Of a stretch of 64,000 bases of DNA, positions 35,860 to 47,822 are shown one piece after another; the first letter of the stretch is position 1; the number at the start of each line of letters is the position of its first letter. Below the pieces are notes generated by a model that had not been told where the DNA came from, did no database searches, and saw only the letters and a program-made list of their open reading frames with translations. A program made the position numbers and the translations under genes. This DNA comes from Cycas panzhihuaensis (taxonomy: Eukaryota > Cycadophyta), in NCBI GenBank assembly GCA_023213395.1, contig CM041465.1, positions 88,605,741 through 88,669,740 on the forward strand. The letters are read 5' to 3'.

Positions 35860-36145
35860 TATTAGAATATCTTAGTTCATGATTTATAAGGTAAAGTTAT
35901 GATGCACATTTACGTAATTAATTTTATTATGATGTTGGTATTTTATGGTGGGTCCCATGCATAGCCAAGTTATGTATTATAAATGCATACTCTACATATC
36001 ATATTGACATATAGTTGTACAATTATTATTTGGTCTTAATCTAAGTTAAGGTACCTTTAGAGTGTTATTATAATCCTAGTGCTTATTAATTCTTTCATTG
36101 TACATTATTATTTTCTCTTAATTTATTCTTTCTAGAATTCTAATA
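35860..36145 (+). repeat. E4-family LTR with both purine tract and primer site
   Basis: A 286-bp LTR aligning with 18,285-18,546 and starting TATTAGAATATC (from TGTTAG). A purine tract precedes it, and TGGTATCAAGGC at 36,146-36,157, primer-site-like, follows at once. It can be both a 3' LTR of the upstream element and a 5' LTR of a downstream one. TATA-box position is unclear. Confidence 0.75.
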
Positions 36146-36157
36146 TGGTATCAAGGC

Positions 36158-37247
36158 TAAGCTAAAGAAATCCTAAAGCATAGGTGAAGATCTTTGTGAG
36201 ATATTGTATTAGAGTTATACAGTAGGAGCAGAAGCAGAACAAAGCATATTGAAGATTATACATACATGGTAATGATATTTACCATCCAAGGATGATTCAT
36301 ACATGTATTATATAAGGAATTGATGAGCCAGTGACATGTTAGTATGAGCTAATATTGATTCAATATGAGCTAGTATTAGGAGTCAATTTAATAAACCAAA
36401 AACTAGGTTATGCTAATGATATATGATTGAGATTATTAGGGTATGATGAAGAAGACGTGATGAAAATTATGGTGCAAAGTGAATATGGAATCTCCTTATC
36501 AATATGTAAATGTATAAAGTATGGAATCTTTTATACATTTGCACACATATCATAAGTATGTAGGTTCTATTTGAGTCTATATTTAATGACTAAATAAAGA
36601 AGAGGTATGAATGGCCTATATATGATTGTTCACCTTATAGAGGAGAATAAAATTATTGTATAATGGTAAAGTTTTTAATTAATAGAATTCTTTGTCCACT
36701 TTGTTTATGGGTCTTTTTTCATTTGATGGCATTAATAAAATAAAACTTATTATTATTGTTGAGATATATGAGAAATTATAATATTTATAGAAAAGCTTAT
36801 AAGATTCCATATGTATTTATTGGTAAGATTTTGTGAGACATAATTAAGGTTTGAAAAAGTTTGAAGACAACTTGGATAAACCTGGAGGGTTAAAAAAAAG
36901 TATTTTTCAATGCATGCTTAAATTGTAGTGTTATTAGGTATGATTATTGATTGTTGATTCTTTGAAGGCTAATGATTGTTATTTGTTCTCCATCCCACAC
37001 TAGTTGATTTGATCAATTGCTAGAAGTTAAAATTAGTTCTAAAAGTTTTGGGTTAGTGGGGTAGGATACCCTTATCCTAATATACATGGTAAATGATATA
37101 TGGAGCTTATCCCTACACATCAATACCAACATAATACACTTCATTTGTATCTGCACATAACTTGCCTAGTTGCATACTTTACTAAGATAAGGATTTTATC
37201 AAAGGTCTATGATTTTGGAAGTGTATAGGACTAAATTTAAGAAAAGT
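36158..37247. other. Unassigned sequence after E4-family LTR
   Basis: No protein domain recognised. It does not resemble the E4 leader at 18,559-19,259, so the element downstream of the 35,860 LTR is not a simple copy of E4. It ends at the start of E7. Confidence 0.45.
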
Positions 37248-37560
37248 TGTTGGAATATAATGTTTATTTTATGAGATATATATTAAGAGTCTTATTATTA
37301 TAGTTGGGGTTAGTCACAACTTAATGTTGTGAACTTAGGTGTGTAAGCCTATTATATACATACTATTTTGCAATGTCATTATAATGTTAATCATACAAGG
37401 TGCCATGTATAACCTTACATGATTAACTCATTATATTCTTTAAAATGGTTTTATAATGCTTTCTATATATATATTCAATATTTAATATATCAATAGATTA
37501 ATACTAGTTTTTGTTGTTGTTTATTTTGTTTCTCGTATATTGAGTGTGTGTATTTTTACA
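37248..37560 (+). repeat. E7 5' LTR
   Basis: It starts TGTTGGAATATAATG, ends TATTTTTACA, and aligns with 40,444-40,753 over its full length, with the shared block 'aaggtgccatgtat'. By eye identity is about 80-85%, so the insertion is old. Confidence 0.85.
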
Positions 37561-37999
37561 ATTTGGTATTATAGTAGGTTTTGAGAGCCAACCATCTTTG
37601 AGATGGCACCTCTCAAATCTAGGGTATATGTGTTATTTTATATAGATAGGTATTAAAATTTCCACCAAACTTAAATTTGACCTATGAAAGTTTAAGTTTC
37701 TTTGAGAGGGCACGTTGGCAGCTCCATGACTATTTTTCTAGCACTATTCATATCTTGAAATCTATCATACACTAGATAGAAGAATGTACTATGGTTCTGA
37801 TGGCATCACATAATGCTCAATCTACTGACTAGATTTCTACTTTCAATGAAAGTACATTATGAACATCATGGCAGGAGTCTAGAATTAGTATTCAATATAC
37901 ACAAACCTATTTTAAGGCTACTATTGTGAGGTTACACCATTTCAAGGTTCTCAAGCTCATGAAACTAGAATTAGACTATCTAATTCCTAATAAGTAGGG

Positions 38000-38930
38000 A
38001 TCCCTTCCAGGCTTGACCTCTTTAATTCTTGATGATAATAACATCATGGGTTTAATTCTGACCCACCTTGGGAACCTCACATCTTTACAAAAAACTATAG
38101 ATAGAATGTCAAGGTCTAATTATTATATTGTCATCAAAACTTTTTAGGCTAATCCAATTAAATGAGCTTTGAATGGATGGTGTAGGTTTACTTGGATTAC
38201 TCCTTGATTGCTTGGGTTAGCTCCATCAACTATAGATATTCATAGAAATAGGCAACCTAAATCTAGTCTCTCAGTTAACCACATTCCTTGTCAATCTAAC
38301 AAATCTCAATGTATTGTAATTGTTAGACTATATAATTATGGGGAGAATCCCTAAGCTCTACACAAAACTTCATAATTTATATATATATTGGCTCTAGATG
38401 GCAATGATTTAAATGAGAAAATTCTAGATACATTGGGTGATATTTTTGGATTATCTATGTTAGATCTTAGAAAAAATAGTTCTAAGGATCCATACCTAAT
38501 GTGCTAGGAAATTTATAGAGGTTGTATTCTCTATCACTTGCCTCTAATCATGTTAAGGATGCCATTCCTCCATCCTTGAGAAACTTGATTAATATGGATT
38601 GGTATATTTTGGGAAAACATGACATTATAAGATCCATCATTCGATTGTTTAATGAAAGCATTATGGCTAGATTTTCCTCTATAGATTGATTTGAGCTTCA
38701 ATTACCTTGAGGGTGAGATCCCAATGACTTTGGGCAATCTAACTTCATGGAACACTCTCAATCTTTATAATATTAAACTCAAGGGCACGTTCCCTATGTT
38801 TCTTTTAAATCTTATGGGGCTATTTATTGATAATAATTATCTTATAGATTCAGACCCCAAGAAAATGCTACCTGATAATCTAATGGTACCTACAAACGAT
38901 GTAGGGATTTTACTAATTTAAATGGGGTGA
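38000..38930 (+). pseudogene. LRR receptor (RLP/RLK type) ectodomain fragment
   Basis: Repeated plant-type LRR units appear in more than one frame. At 38,010-38,090: LTSLILDDNNIMGLILTHLG then NLTSLQ. At 38,225-38,400: LTTFLVNLTNLNVL, IIMGRIPKLYTKLHNL. At 38,430-38,480: LGDIFGLSMLDLRKNS. At 38,691-38,850: LSFNYLEGEIPMTLGNLTSW, LNLYNIKLKGTFPMFLLNL. These fit the L-x-x-L-x-L-x-x-N-x-L-x-G-x-I-P consensus of cell-surface receptors for immune or developmental signals. At least five units remain; stops and frameshifts break it, and no signal peptide, membrane segment or kinase domain was seen. It lies between the LTRs of E7, so it is probably a captured host gene. Confidence 0.85.
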
Positions 38931-39040
38931 AGCTAGTTGTTCAAAAGGCCTTGATATCAAGGGGAGGACACCTTGGGTAAGATAAGCTACATAGAGTGAG
39001 GTCAAGGATTTAAAGTAATTGGAGTAATCAACTATTAGCT

Positions 39041-39250
39041 GTGAAGGCAGTAGTAAGGAGGGTTGCTCTTACACCTATTAAAATGAGAGTTGGTTTATGG
39101 ATCAAGAAAAGGAATGTACCTCTTAGGGTTCTAAGAAGTGGGTTATCTCTAGTGGTTTATTCAAGCAAGATTAATGGGGATTTGAAGCAAGCTCTTGGAA
39201 TAGTGGACTCTCTATTTACGAGCATAAAAATTGACAGGATAAGGGTGTAG
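39041..39250 (+). pseudogene. Unidentified basic ORF inside E7
   Basis: An open stretch of 69 codons rich in Arg, Lys and Val (VVRRVALTPIKMRVGLWIKK). I do not recognise the family. It follows the LRR fragment by about 120 bases and might be another captured piece or chance. Confidence that it is protein-derived is low. Confidence 0.25.
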
Positions 39251-40234
39251 GCATATACTTGGACAGGGACACAAAGATGAAGGGTTTTTAAAAACAAAAT
39301 AAATCTTAAGGGAAGTGATTTTAGAGAGAGACAAAGAGCTTTATAGGGTCATGAAAATCAGATTAATCCTATTTGAGAAAAAGATATCAAAGAGAGGTAG
39401 ATGATGTTTTTTGGTCATAAAAATCCCTCTTTTTTAGGGTAATTACTAGCTGGAGTATGGCCTTAATTAGAGAGAATATGTTGGGTTATAGGTTAGAGAA
39501 CATTTACTAAATTATTTTGGCTAGAAGGATCATTTATTGCTAGATGAAAATGAATTCTTAAAATTATGCATTTAATATTTTTTTCATAGTTAAGAATAAG
39601 CCATTAGAAATACAAATCTTTATTATTATACTTGCTATTTTACATCAATAAAAAAAAAAAAAGGCTAAAGTTACCTATATCCTACATGAATTTGATGTAG
39701 GCAGTATTTTGGTTTAATACCATTAGGGACTTCTCAAGTGTCAATTAACTTAGAGGATATGTTAGATAAACCACCAGTTCATAAAGTGATCTCATTAGTG
39801 ACCCAACGATAAATCTTATAAGGTTTAATATATCCTTTAAATCCAATAATATAGCCTGCACATATGCCATCAGTTTGTCCATATATATAGGATTGATAAA
39901 GATTGATTATTACAACAACCATGTTTGATAAATTTATAGGAATAAAGATGTATTTCATGTACTGCATCATCTCAGATTATTCTAGGCTATATAGATATTG
40001 AGTTTAGAAGCACAAATAATTTATCCTCCTCATCGCCATTAGTAATGGTGTTTTTTTTTTTTTTTTCTTTGGTGGAAGACGGCATGAATGCCACTTCCTT
40101 TACTTAAGAATATATTGAGATTTTATAACCAGATGCAGCTAGTGTTCTACCTAATGAGTATATCATCACTTGTATTCTCTTAGAATGTGCCAATTTAGCA
40201 TCTAAAATATATAGTGATAATAGTACAAATGAAC

Positions 40235-40373
40235 GAATGAGGATTGATTACTTAATGGTTAGTTTCTACACTCACTTTAATTAATTAATTAAGAAGGATT
40301 GATTTTAGGATATGAATGGATGAGGATTGATTGCTTAATGGTTAGTTCCTACACTCACTTTAATTAATTAAGA
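40235..40373 (+). repeat. Direct repeat, about 56 bp spaced by 83 bp, in E7 tail
   Basis: The phrase 'gaatgaggattgattacttaatgg' type sequence starting at 40,235 recurs from 40,318 (gatgaggattgattgcttaa), each followed by 'ctacactcactttaattaat'. Only a few transitions separate the copies. It lies just before the E7 purine tract. Confidence 0.9.
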
Positions 40374-40443
40374 TTCATCCCAATCAAAAGAATGTCAAAA
40401 GAATAGAGGTTGTGTTTGTAAGAAATTAAACATTATGGGGGGA

Positions 40444-40753
40444 TGTTGGAATATAATATTTAATTTATAATATATATATTAAGGGTCTTATTTTTATAGT
40501 TGGGGTCAGTCAAAACTTAATATTGTGAACTTAGGTATGTGGGGTCTATTGTGCACATACTAATTTATAATATCATTATAATGTTGATCATATAAGGTGC
40601 CATGTATCACCTTACTTGATCAACTTATTATATTATTTAAAATGGTTTTATAATGCTATATGTATACATTTAATATTTAATATATCAATAGATCAATACT
40701 AGTTTTTATTATTGTTCATTTTGTTTCTCATATATTGAATATGTGCATTTTCA
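40444..40753 (+). repeat. E7 3' LTR
   Basis: It starts TGTTGGAATATAATA directly after the purine tract and ends near 'gcattttca'. The exact end could be 40,753 or 40,758. Confidence 0.8.
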
Positions 40754-41618
40754 AAACACCAACCATACATTTGAGAAACCCAAATATTTTCTATAAATTT
40801 TAAGCGGCTTTACTATAATAAAATTATGAAATTTATAAGGATTTTAATTTAAGTCTCCTATATGTCACTATCTATAGTAAAAAAAATATGTTATTACAAC
40901 TTCAAATGGCATTAACTTTTACTACAAATATCATATTAACCTTAATTTTTTTTAATATATACATATTAAAGTCTACTTTCTATTGAAGGTGGTTTTAATA
41001 TAATTAGATATTAAAATAAAAGGTTATGAGCATTTCAGTAATAAGTATTATTACTATTCCTAATATATTTTTTAACATGAGAATACTATTTTGAGTATAA
41101 CTTCATAGAAGCTAAGATTTGCATGTTATTTAATTATTGGAAAGAAGGCTCAGAGTTAAGAAAAATAAGTGATGATATGCCAAATTTTAGACATTAAATC
41201 ATGGAGGTTTTAATCAGTAAATTTTGATAAGTAGTTTTTAACATGATAAAAAGTAAGTTTATTGATAACTTTAAAGCATATTTTGGCTTTTGTTAATGAT
41301 TTTAAAGGTTCTTAAGCATATGATAATACACATGAATATATGATAATAAATTTAGACAAATGTTTAAATGGAAAAATGACAAAAATATATATTAAGACTT
41401 ACTTTTATACTTTATGGCTTGAAATTATACATATCAAGCATGTAAAAACATATTTAAGGATGGATGGGAGACAAATATATGTTGGACTTAATAATGAAAT
41501 CCCATGAATGAACTTAATATATTTAATGTAGTTTTTTAACCACCACTATTCAAATGAAAGGATATGTTTGACATAATTTAATGAATAATCATCTAATTTG
41601 ATATATTATTTAGTTTAA
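40754..41618. other. Unassigned AT-rich spacer between E7 and E8
   Basis: About 860 bases without recognisable domain, LTR or repeat. Strongly AT-rich with stops in all frames. Confidence 0.5.
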
Positions 41619-41981
41619 TGTATTATAATAAAGCATGCAATGGAGATAAAAAATTGAATGGATTAACTATCAATTATTAGAAAATTATTTTTAAATATTT
41701 GATAAAAATTTATATCAAAGAATATCTTACATCACAAAATTATCATACAAATCCTTACTCTTCACACTTGAACTTTTACAAATGAACTATATATAACTAA
41801 ATATAATAATAGGTAAAATATTAATCCTACCTAGTATGACATGTATGAGGTAAGAGTTATAACCCCCATTAGATTATCACTTATATAATATTAAATGATC
41901 CTATATCTAATATAATGCAAATATTAAGGGGAGGCTTATAACCCAAGGTTATAAGTCTAAAATAAACATTAATATTTAACA
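41619..41981 (-). repeat. E8 3' LTR
   Basis: It aligns with about 47,823-48,183 over its length, sharing phrases such as 'aaaataaacattaatattta' (with one gap) and 'aatgaactata'. It ends TTAACA at 41,981, next to ctccctctt, the complement of a purine tract, so it is the 3' LTR of a minus-strand element. The left edge is approximate. Confidence 0.8.
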
Positions 41982-42029
41982 CTCCCTCTTAATATTTATT
42001 TTATTTTTCCTAACACCTAAACCATCCCC

Positions 42030-43620
42030 TAGAGTCTAGAATCTATCATGTGCTAGTGGTTTAGTGAAGATATCAGACAACTATTCTTTTGTTGGTTTGA
42101 ATACCATCTCAATCACATATTTTTTAATGAACTCTTAAATAAAGTGATGGTACCCCTTAATATGCTTGGTATGAGCATGGAATACAAAATTTTTAGTAAT
42201 CTTCAAAGTAATTTGATTATCATAATATAAGATAGTTTATTCTAATTACTATAGTTCCATGTCCTCTAGAATCTAATATAACCAAATGGCTTTTATAGTT
42301 GCTACAATTACAACCTTGTATTATGCTTTAGTAGAGGATAAAGAAATAGTTGATTGCTTTTTATTATTTCAAGTGACAATAGCTAAACCTAAGCCAAAAT
42401 AATACCTAGAAGTTGACCTTCTATTATCTACATATAAAATCCAATTAGAATATGTGAATCTTATCAACCTAAAATTATAGTTATGATAGAATTTGAGTCA
42501 ATAGAGAATCATCTATTTTAAGCATTTAAGGATCCTATTTTTAGCTTTCCAGTGACTCTATTTTAGTGTTTCCATAAACTTAGATGTCATTCTAATTATA
42601 AAATATATATTAGGCCTATTAGTAATTAGGTATATTAGACTTCCTACTAGATGCCTATACAATGTAAAATCAACATTTACTCCACCATTTTTTGTTTTCA
42701 ATTTGAAACCTATCTCTATGGGGGTAGGCATAGGTTTACAACCATTCATTTTAAATTTTTTTAAATTTTCCTAAGTATACTTCACCTATGAGATGAAGAC
42801 ATGTTTAGGCCTTTATTATACTTCTACTCTAAGGAAGTAGTGTAGAATCCTTATATCTATCATCTCTAAGTAATAAGTAAGATCTTCCTTAAAAAATGAT
42901 ATAATATCAATATCATTACTTATGATTAGTAGATCATTAACAGACAACACCACAAATATGATTTTATCATTTTCTACTTTGATGTATAGGTTTAAGTCAA
43001 CTAGAGATCTCTTAGGCCTCTCTTTTAAAAGCACTGATCAATCTTTTTTAGACTAGGCTCTAAAATCTTGTTTTAGGATATACAAGGCATTCTTGAGTTG
43101 GCATACTAACTGATTATGACCTTTTTCAGCAAATCCATATAGTTTCTCTATGTAGACTTCTTTGTTTAAATCCTCCATTCAAAAATACACTTTTCAAATC
43201 CATCTAATATAGTTGCTAATTGAATTGTATAGCTATTGCCATAATAAGATAAATTATATTTATCTTTGTAATAAGAGTGAATGTTTCTTAGTAGTCAATT
43301 CCTTTTTATTACTTGAATCATTTTGCTACAAGACATGTTTTATATAGATCTATATATCTATTAGATTTAAATTTGGTCTTGTAGATCTATTTGCATCATA
43401 TTACTTACTTACTAATAGGTAATTCCACCAAATTCCATGTGTGATTCTTCTAGACTATTTGGATTTTAGTTTCCATAATGTCATATCACTTCTACTCTTT
43501 AAGTGCTTTTTTAACTATAGATGGTTCATTTACATCTAACACATATACCATAAGTGCCATATTCACATGTTCACAGGGTCATAATTTTATTTTTCACTTT
43601 CCCTCATAATCAATTAATAT
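42030..43620 (-). pseudogene. E8 copia reverse transcriptase and RNase H remnant
   Basis: The minus strand at 42,749-42,558 encodes the linker NGCKPMPTPIEIGFKLKTKN then LYRHLVGSLIYLITNRPNIY, typical of copia between reverse transcriptase and RNase H. At 43,034-42,816 lies FVVLSVNDLLIISND, where the Y-V-D-D box has become S-V-N-D, losing one catalytic Asp. RNase H follows at about 42,480-42,030 with stops. Upstream, 43,130-43,050 matches the 'L-Y-G-L-K-Q' region. The ORF at 45,679-45,879 (plus) is an unrelated shadow of Gag. Confidence 0.85.
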
Positions 43621-43859
43621 TTTCTCAATATCTTCCATAGTTTTTAAATACCATTTTGGAAGTTTCTTCTTTGAAGGAAAAGGTAAAGTATTTGGCAATA
43701 TCTTTGGCTTTACCTCAAGTTTTGGATTCAACTCTTTCTTTGGACTCTACTTAAAACCAGCTTCTAAAAATTAAAAGGATTCTAATTTTGTTATTTCACC
43801 AATGTCAAATAGATCATATCCTAGTTGGATAATGTCATGTAAATAATTACATTTAGGTA

Positions 43860-45110
43860 GCTCTCCTGGTCCTCAACATTAGTTGAACCAACACTCTAAG
43901 TCTCATCTTCTTAAAAGATTATATCACAATTTGTGTGAATTTTTTGAGTGGATAACTTATATACTTTATAAGATTTAATTTTCTCAAAGTATCTTATAAG
44001 GATGCACTTCATAATTTTATCATCTAACTTTCATCATTTCTCTTTAGGAATATACATGTATCTATATATTTAAAAATTTTGAGATAACTTATAGTTAGTT
44101 TCTTACCTAACGAAGTCTCCTTAACTGTTATGTTTCTAACAACCCTTTTAGTACTTCTATTTGTAAGATATATAGTTGTATTGATAACTTTTGCTTATAT
44201 AAATTTTGTTATATCCTTGCCTCACATCATCACTTTGACTTTTTCAACCAAAGTTTTATTCATCTACTTAGTGACTCTATTCTATTGAGGTACATATATG
44301 GTAATAAACTACTTGTTAATTCTATTATCCTTATATTAACCATCATTGTCAATTCATAAGACCTTGATCTTTTGACAACTTTCATTCTCCACCACCTCCT
44401 TGAACTATTTGGAGCAAGTGAAGATGAAAAAATCTAAATTTTCCTTAAAAATCTATTTATCAAAGTGATAAAGTATTGTGCTTCACCTAGTGAGATGACA
44501 AGCATTGGTCTACATATGTCTAAGTGAACCAATCCTAACTTCTCTTTATCTCTTGATGTCTTCTTCTTTGAAAAAGGCTCTCTGTGCTATTTTTTATATA
44601 TAAAAGGTTCATGTAAACAACCTTTATTTCTTATCATAGGAAAACCATATACCACTTTTAACTTATATATTAATTAAATACTAGTATAGTTTAGATAACC
44701 CATTTATTCATGCCATAACTTCTATTTTGGAAATATAGATGGGAATGCTCTCTATACATAAGAGTGTCATTATAGTTTGTACAAGTTATTCTTTTTTAGT
44801 CCCTTAGCTACAACATTATTTTGTTTGTCTCAAATAGTGCACTACCCTTGAGTAAATATTATAGCCATATCTTGTTGTTTAATCTCTCTAACTAAAACAA
44901 TATTAGCCTTTACATTTAGAACATATAAAATAATATCTAGATGATATTATTCTCTATTTGACATAATAATTAGAACTTTTCCTACTCTTGTGACCTCTAG
45001 ATTAGTGTCATCCCCAATGATAGGTTTCCACTGTACTTCCCATATCTAAAGAAACTAGTATAGCCTTCTAGCGATGTGTCATGATACACTAGAATCAATG
45101 AACTAAGTAT
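43860..45110 (-). pseudogene. E8 copia integrase and protease remnant
   Basis: In minus orientation this sits between the Gag zinc knuckle and reverse transcriptase, as expected for copia. Recognisable pieces are the C-terminal integrase region near 43,980-44,090, the 'T-P-x-E-x' surroundings near 44,230-44,290, and the catalytic-core text near 44,350-44,620, where Asp-containing motifs are decayed. The protease lies near 45,100-44,940. No open stretch exceeds 60 codons, so I rely on order and scattered motifs. Confidence 0.65.
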
Positions 45111-45188
45111 CATGTGTATTTAAACTTATTTTGTATGCTATAATAAATAATTATTTTGAAATCTCTGTAGGCGTATTTTTTATTCCAT

Positions 45189-46080
45189 CTAAAATGTGAC
45201 TACATTACATAGGTGGTCACTATTGTCATTGTTGTTACCTCTACCATTAGAGTTATTACTATTGTTATGAACATTATTGATGCTATTGTTCCTAATAGTC
45301 CTCCTTAATGTGGCCCAATTTTTCACAATGATAACACCTTCGCTTATATTATCCCTTGAAGCTCTTAGTTTGTCCTTTTGAATTATAAATTTAGAAGGCA
45401 CATTTTTCTTTAAAACAAAGGGTTTCTTCATTTTCGATCTAGATGATAACACTCTGAATAATTTACCATGCATATATTTTAATTTCTACTCATGTTCCAT
45501 AAATAATAATTCTAAAGAACCAGTTATGAGAGTGGGAAATTTATTTATTAAAGTTAATGTGGTTGTGATATTCTCAAATTAAGGTGGTATACTTCTTAGT
45601 ATATAGGTAATAATTCTTAAATTAAGAACTATTTTATCTATAGTCATTAATTGATTCTAAATTAATCTCACATGTCATATGTACTCTACCACATTCCTAA
45701 CCATCTTCAAGTTGTATAACTACTTCCATAGGTCAAGAGCTTTCATATCATGCTTATGCTTAAATAGATTCTCCACCATGCCCTATATTTTCTTTAGTGT
45801 AATAGCTCTTGATGTACAAGATGATGCTTCCACTAAACAACATGTTAAGAAAACTAAATATGATCTTATTTCCAATTGATATTCAACATTAAAAGTGACA
45901 TCAATAGTCAGTTTAGTTTCAAATGCAATAATCTCTTTAGTAACTTTAACTTTAATTGACTTGTCTCCATATTTCTAGAGATCATTTAGATGGAAAAAAT
46001 TGAACATGTGATGCTTTCAAATAATGTAATTGGACCTTTGAGTTTTTTTATAATTATTCCCAATATACCACCTCTACTGG
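45189..46080 (-). pseudogene. E8 copia Gag remnant with zinc knuckle
   Basis: Minus strand, about 45,345-45,297: R-C-Y-H-C-E-K-L-G-H-I-K-E-D-Y, a C-x2-C-x4-H-x4-C zinc knuckle whose last Cys is Tyr. It lies in a different frame from the longest open stretch (45,473-45,189), whose Asn-rich tail NNVHNNSNNSNGRGNNN is typical of the linker after the knuckle. The N-terminal half extends to about 46,080, with text such as SHVQFF and SLEIWRQVN, and many stops. Inactive. Confidence 0.75.
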
Positions 46081-47822
46081 CTATTTTAAGTAAAAAGAAA
46101 CTAGAAAGCAGATAAACAAGTATAAAAATAAAGAGAGAAAGCTATGAGAGTCTTTAGTCTACATGTAGGTAGATAGTATGAGTGATTTTTTGCCTCAATT
46201 AACTTGCAAGTAGTTAGAATACCATAAAAATCATAAAATTTATTTTTTCACTAGAAATTTATACAAAAATATAGTATGTAACCACTACTAGATCGAAGAT
46301 CTTGAAAATTTTGAGCAACATGATATATTTATTTTTATAAAATAGACATTTGATGGTCTCAAAATGGCCCCTACATTCAAATGACCATGTCATTAGGGGC
46401 GTACTTATGGACCTTAAATTACTTTTCATTCTAATTTAATATCACATAAACTTTAGAAAAAGTTAAAATATCTTATAACTAAAGTTTATATAAAATATTC
46501 CTTGAATAATATTCTCTAAAAAAGTGTGGAGAATGAATGGACCCCTTTTAAAAATCTATTATTTCACTAAAATATAATAATTTCTTCTAAAATGTTCTTT
46601 GTAACTACATTATTAGATTATCAAGGATTAGTTTAATAGGTCATACTCAAGGGTTTGGTGGCTTAGATCATTATTGGGCATACAAAAAGGATTTATTTTC
46701 CTTTGTTGGGTTTGTGTTTGGCCTCCTCCTCTATTGGTGTCCCTTAGAGAAAACTTTTGGGCTTCAATTTTGTGTTTAGTCCTCTAGAATAAGTTGTGGC
46801 ATATTTATGAATGTATACATCCTTAAAATTAGGCATCTTAATATGTCTCTCCTTCTCTAGTTATATAGCTACTTTGTGCATCCCTGATTGTCCAATTATT
46901 TTATGCATCTCTATTTAGATATAATAATGCATTCATTGTATTATAGTGGATGTGTTGTCAATGACAGCTTCTTGATAAGGATTCAAGTGGTTACAATAGT
47001 GTCCCTCCTATTTAACTAGTGTTTGACATCTCTATGGGCACATCTATGATAACTATTTCACCATCTATATAACAAATGGTAGCTCCTATGCATTGGAAAA
47101 TGATTGAAGGTATGTGTTTGAATATATGAAGTTCTTTTTAGCATTCATTTTATAGTTTAATGGCTCTATGCTAAGAAAATTTTGATTATTTACCTCAGTA
47201 TAGGCCATGGGACAAGTTGCAAGTTGCTCAAGTCATGGAGTATAAAAATTTTTAGTTTTATAAAGTTTTAAAACTATATAATATGAAATATAGAATATTC
47301 CTTATGAATATTCTTAATTTAATCAAGATCCCTTCACATAGGTTTTCTAAAAAAATACGTTTTAATATTTATTCATCAACTTTCAACAATATTTCAATAC
47401 TAATTTTCAATGAAGCTCACCTAATCTTCAATACCTGCTCAACACTCTTTAAAACTAATTCACTATTTCATTTTATCCCTATAAAACTTCAGAGTCTCTC
47501 TACTCACTTGCATGTATCTTTTTCAATGTATATATAGATTAATCTACAACCTATATACCTCTTTTAGCTTGCATGCATGTGTATCTTTTTGGATGTTAAT
47601 CTACTTACAAGTATATCTCTTTTAGTCATCAAATAAGTGCCCAACTAGCTATGAATTAAGTATGTATAACATGCCTATTAAATATGTCTAAAAAACTAAA
47701 TGCCTCACCTAATAAATAGTATTTAATTATATGTATCAAAATGTAAATCTTAACAATGATTAAAATTAGTACAAGAATCAACAATTGTAATTGATAATGC
47801 ACCACAAATTAGTTTTGATATT
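46081..47822 (-). mobile_element. E8 leader (about 1.7 kb) with primer-site remnant
   Basis: Between Gag and the E8 5' LTR. The plus strand at 47,810-47,822 reads gttttgatatta, a decayed reverse-complement primer site of the type TGGTATCAAAAC. No protein domain recognised; the short frame 47,283-47,537 (plus) is not supported. Confidence 0.55.

Larger units (their letters stand above)
37248..40753 (+). mobile_element. E7: compact LTR element carrying an LRR receptor gene fragment
   Basis: Two LTRs of about 310 bp (37,248-37,560 and 40,444-40,753) enclose 2.9 kb. A primer-site-like tttggtattatag follows the 5' LTR at 37,562, and a purine tract (attatgggggga, ending 40,443) precedes the 3' LTR, so both are in plus orientation. 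I recognise no protease, integrase or reverse transcriptase inside. The interior instead holds a broken leucine-rich-repeat gene (about 38,000-38,930), an unidentified ORF (39,041-39,250) and a run of 13 A at about 39,650. The target duplication is not clear (aaagt against aaaca). Confidence 0.75.

Noticed and set aside
39779-39970. Minus-strand frame with GYIIGFKGYIKPYKIYRW, resembling the copia integrase C-terminus
   Set aside because: The resemblance is limited to one short block, and neighbouring integrase motifs on the minus strand are absent, so I did not call it.
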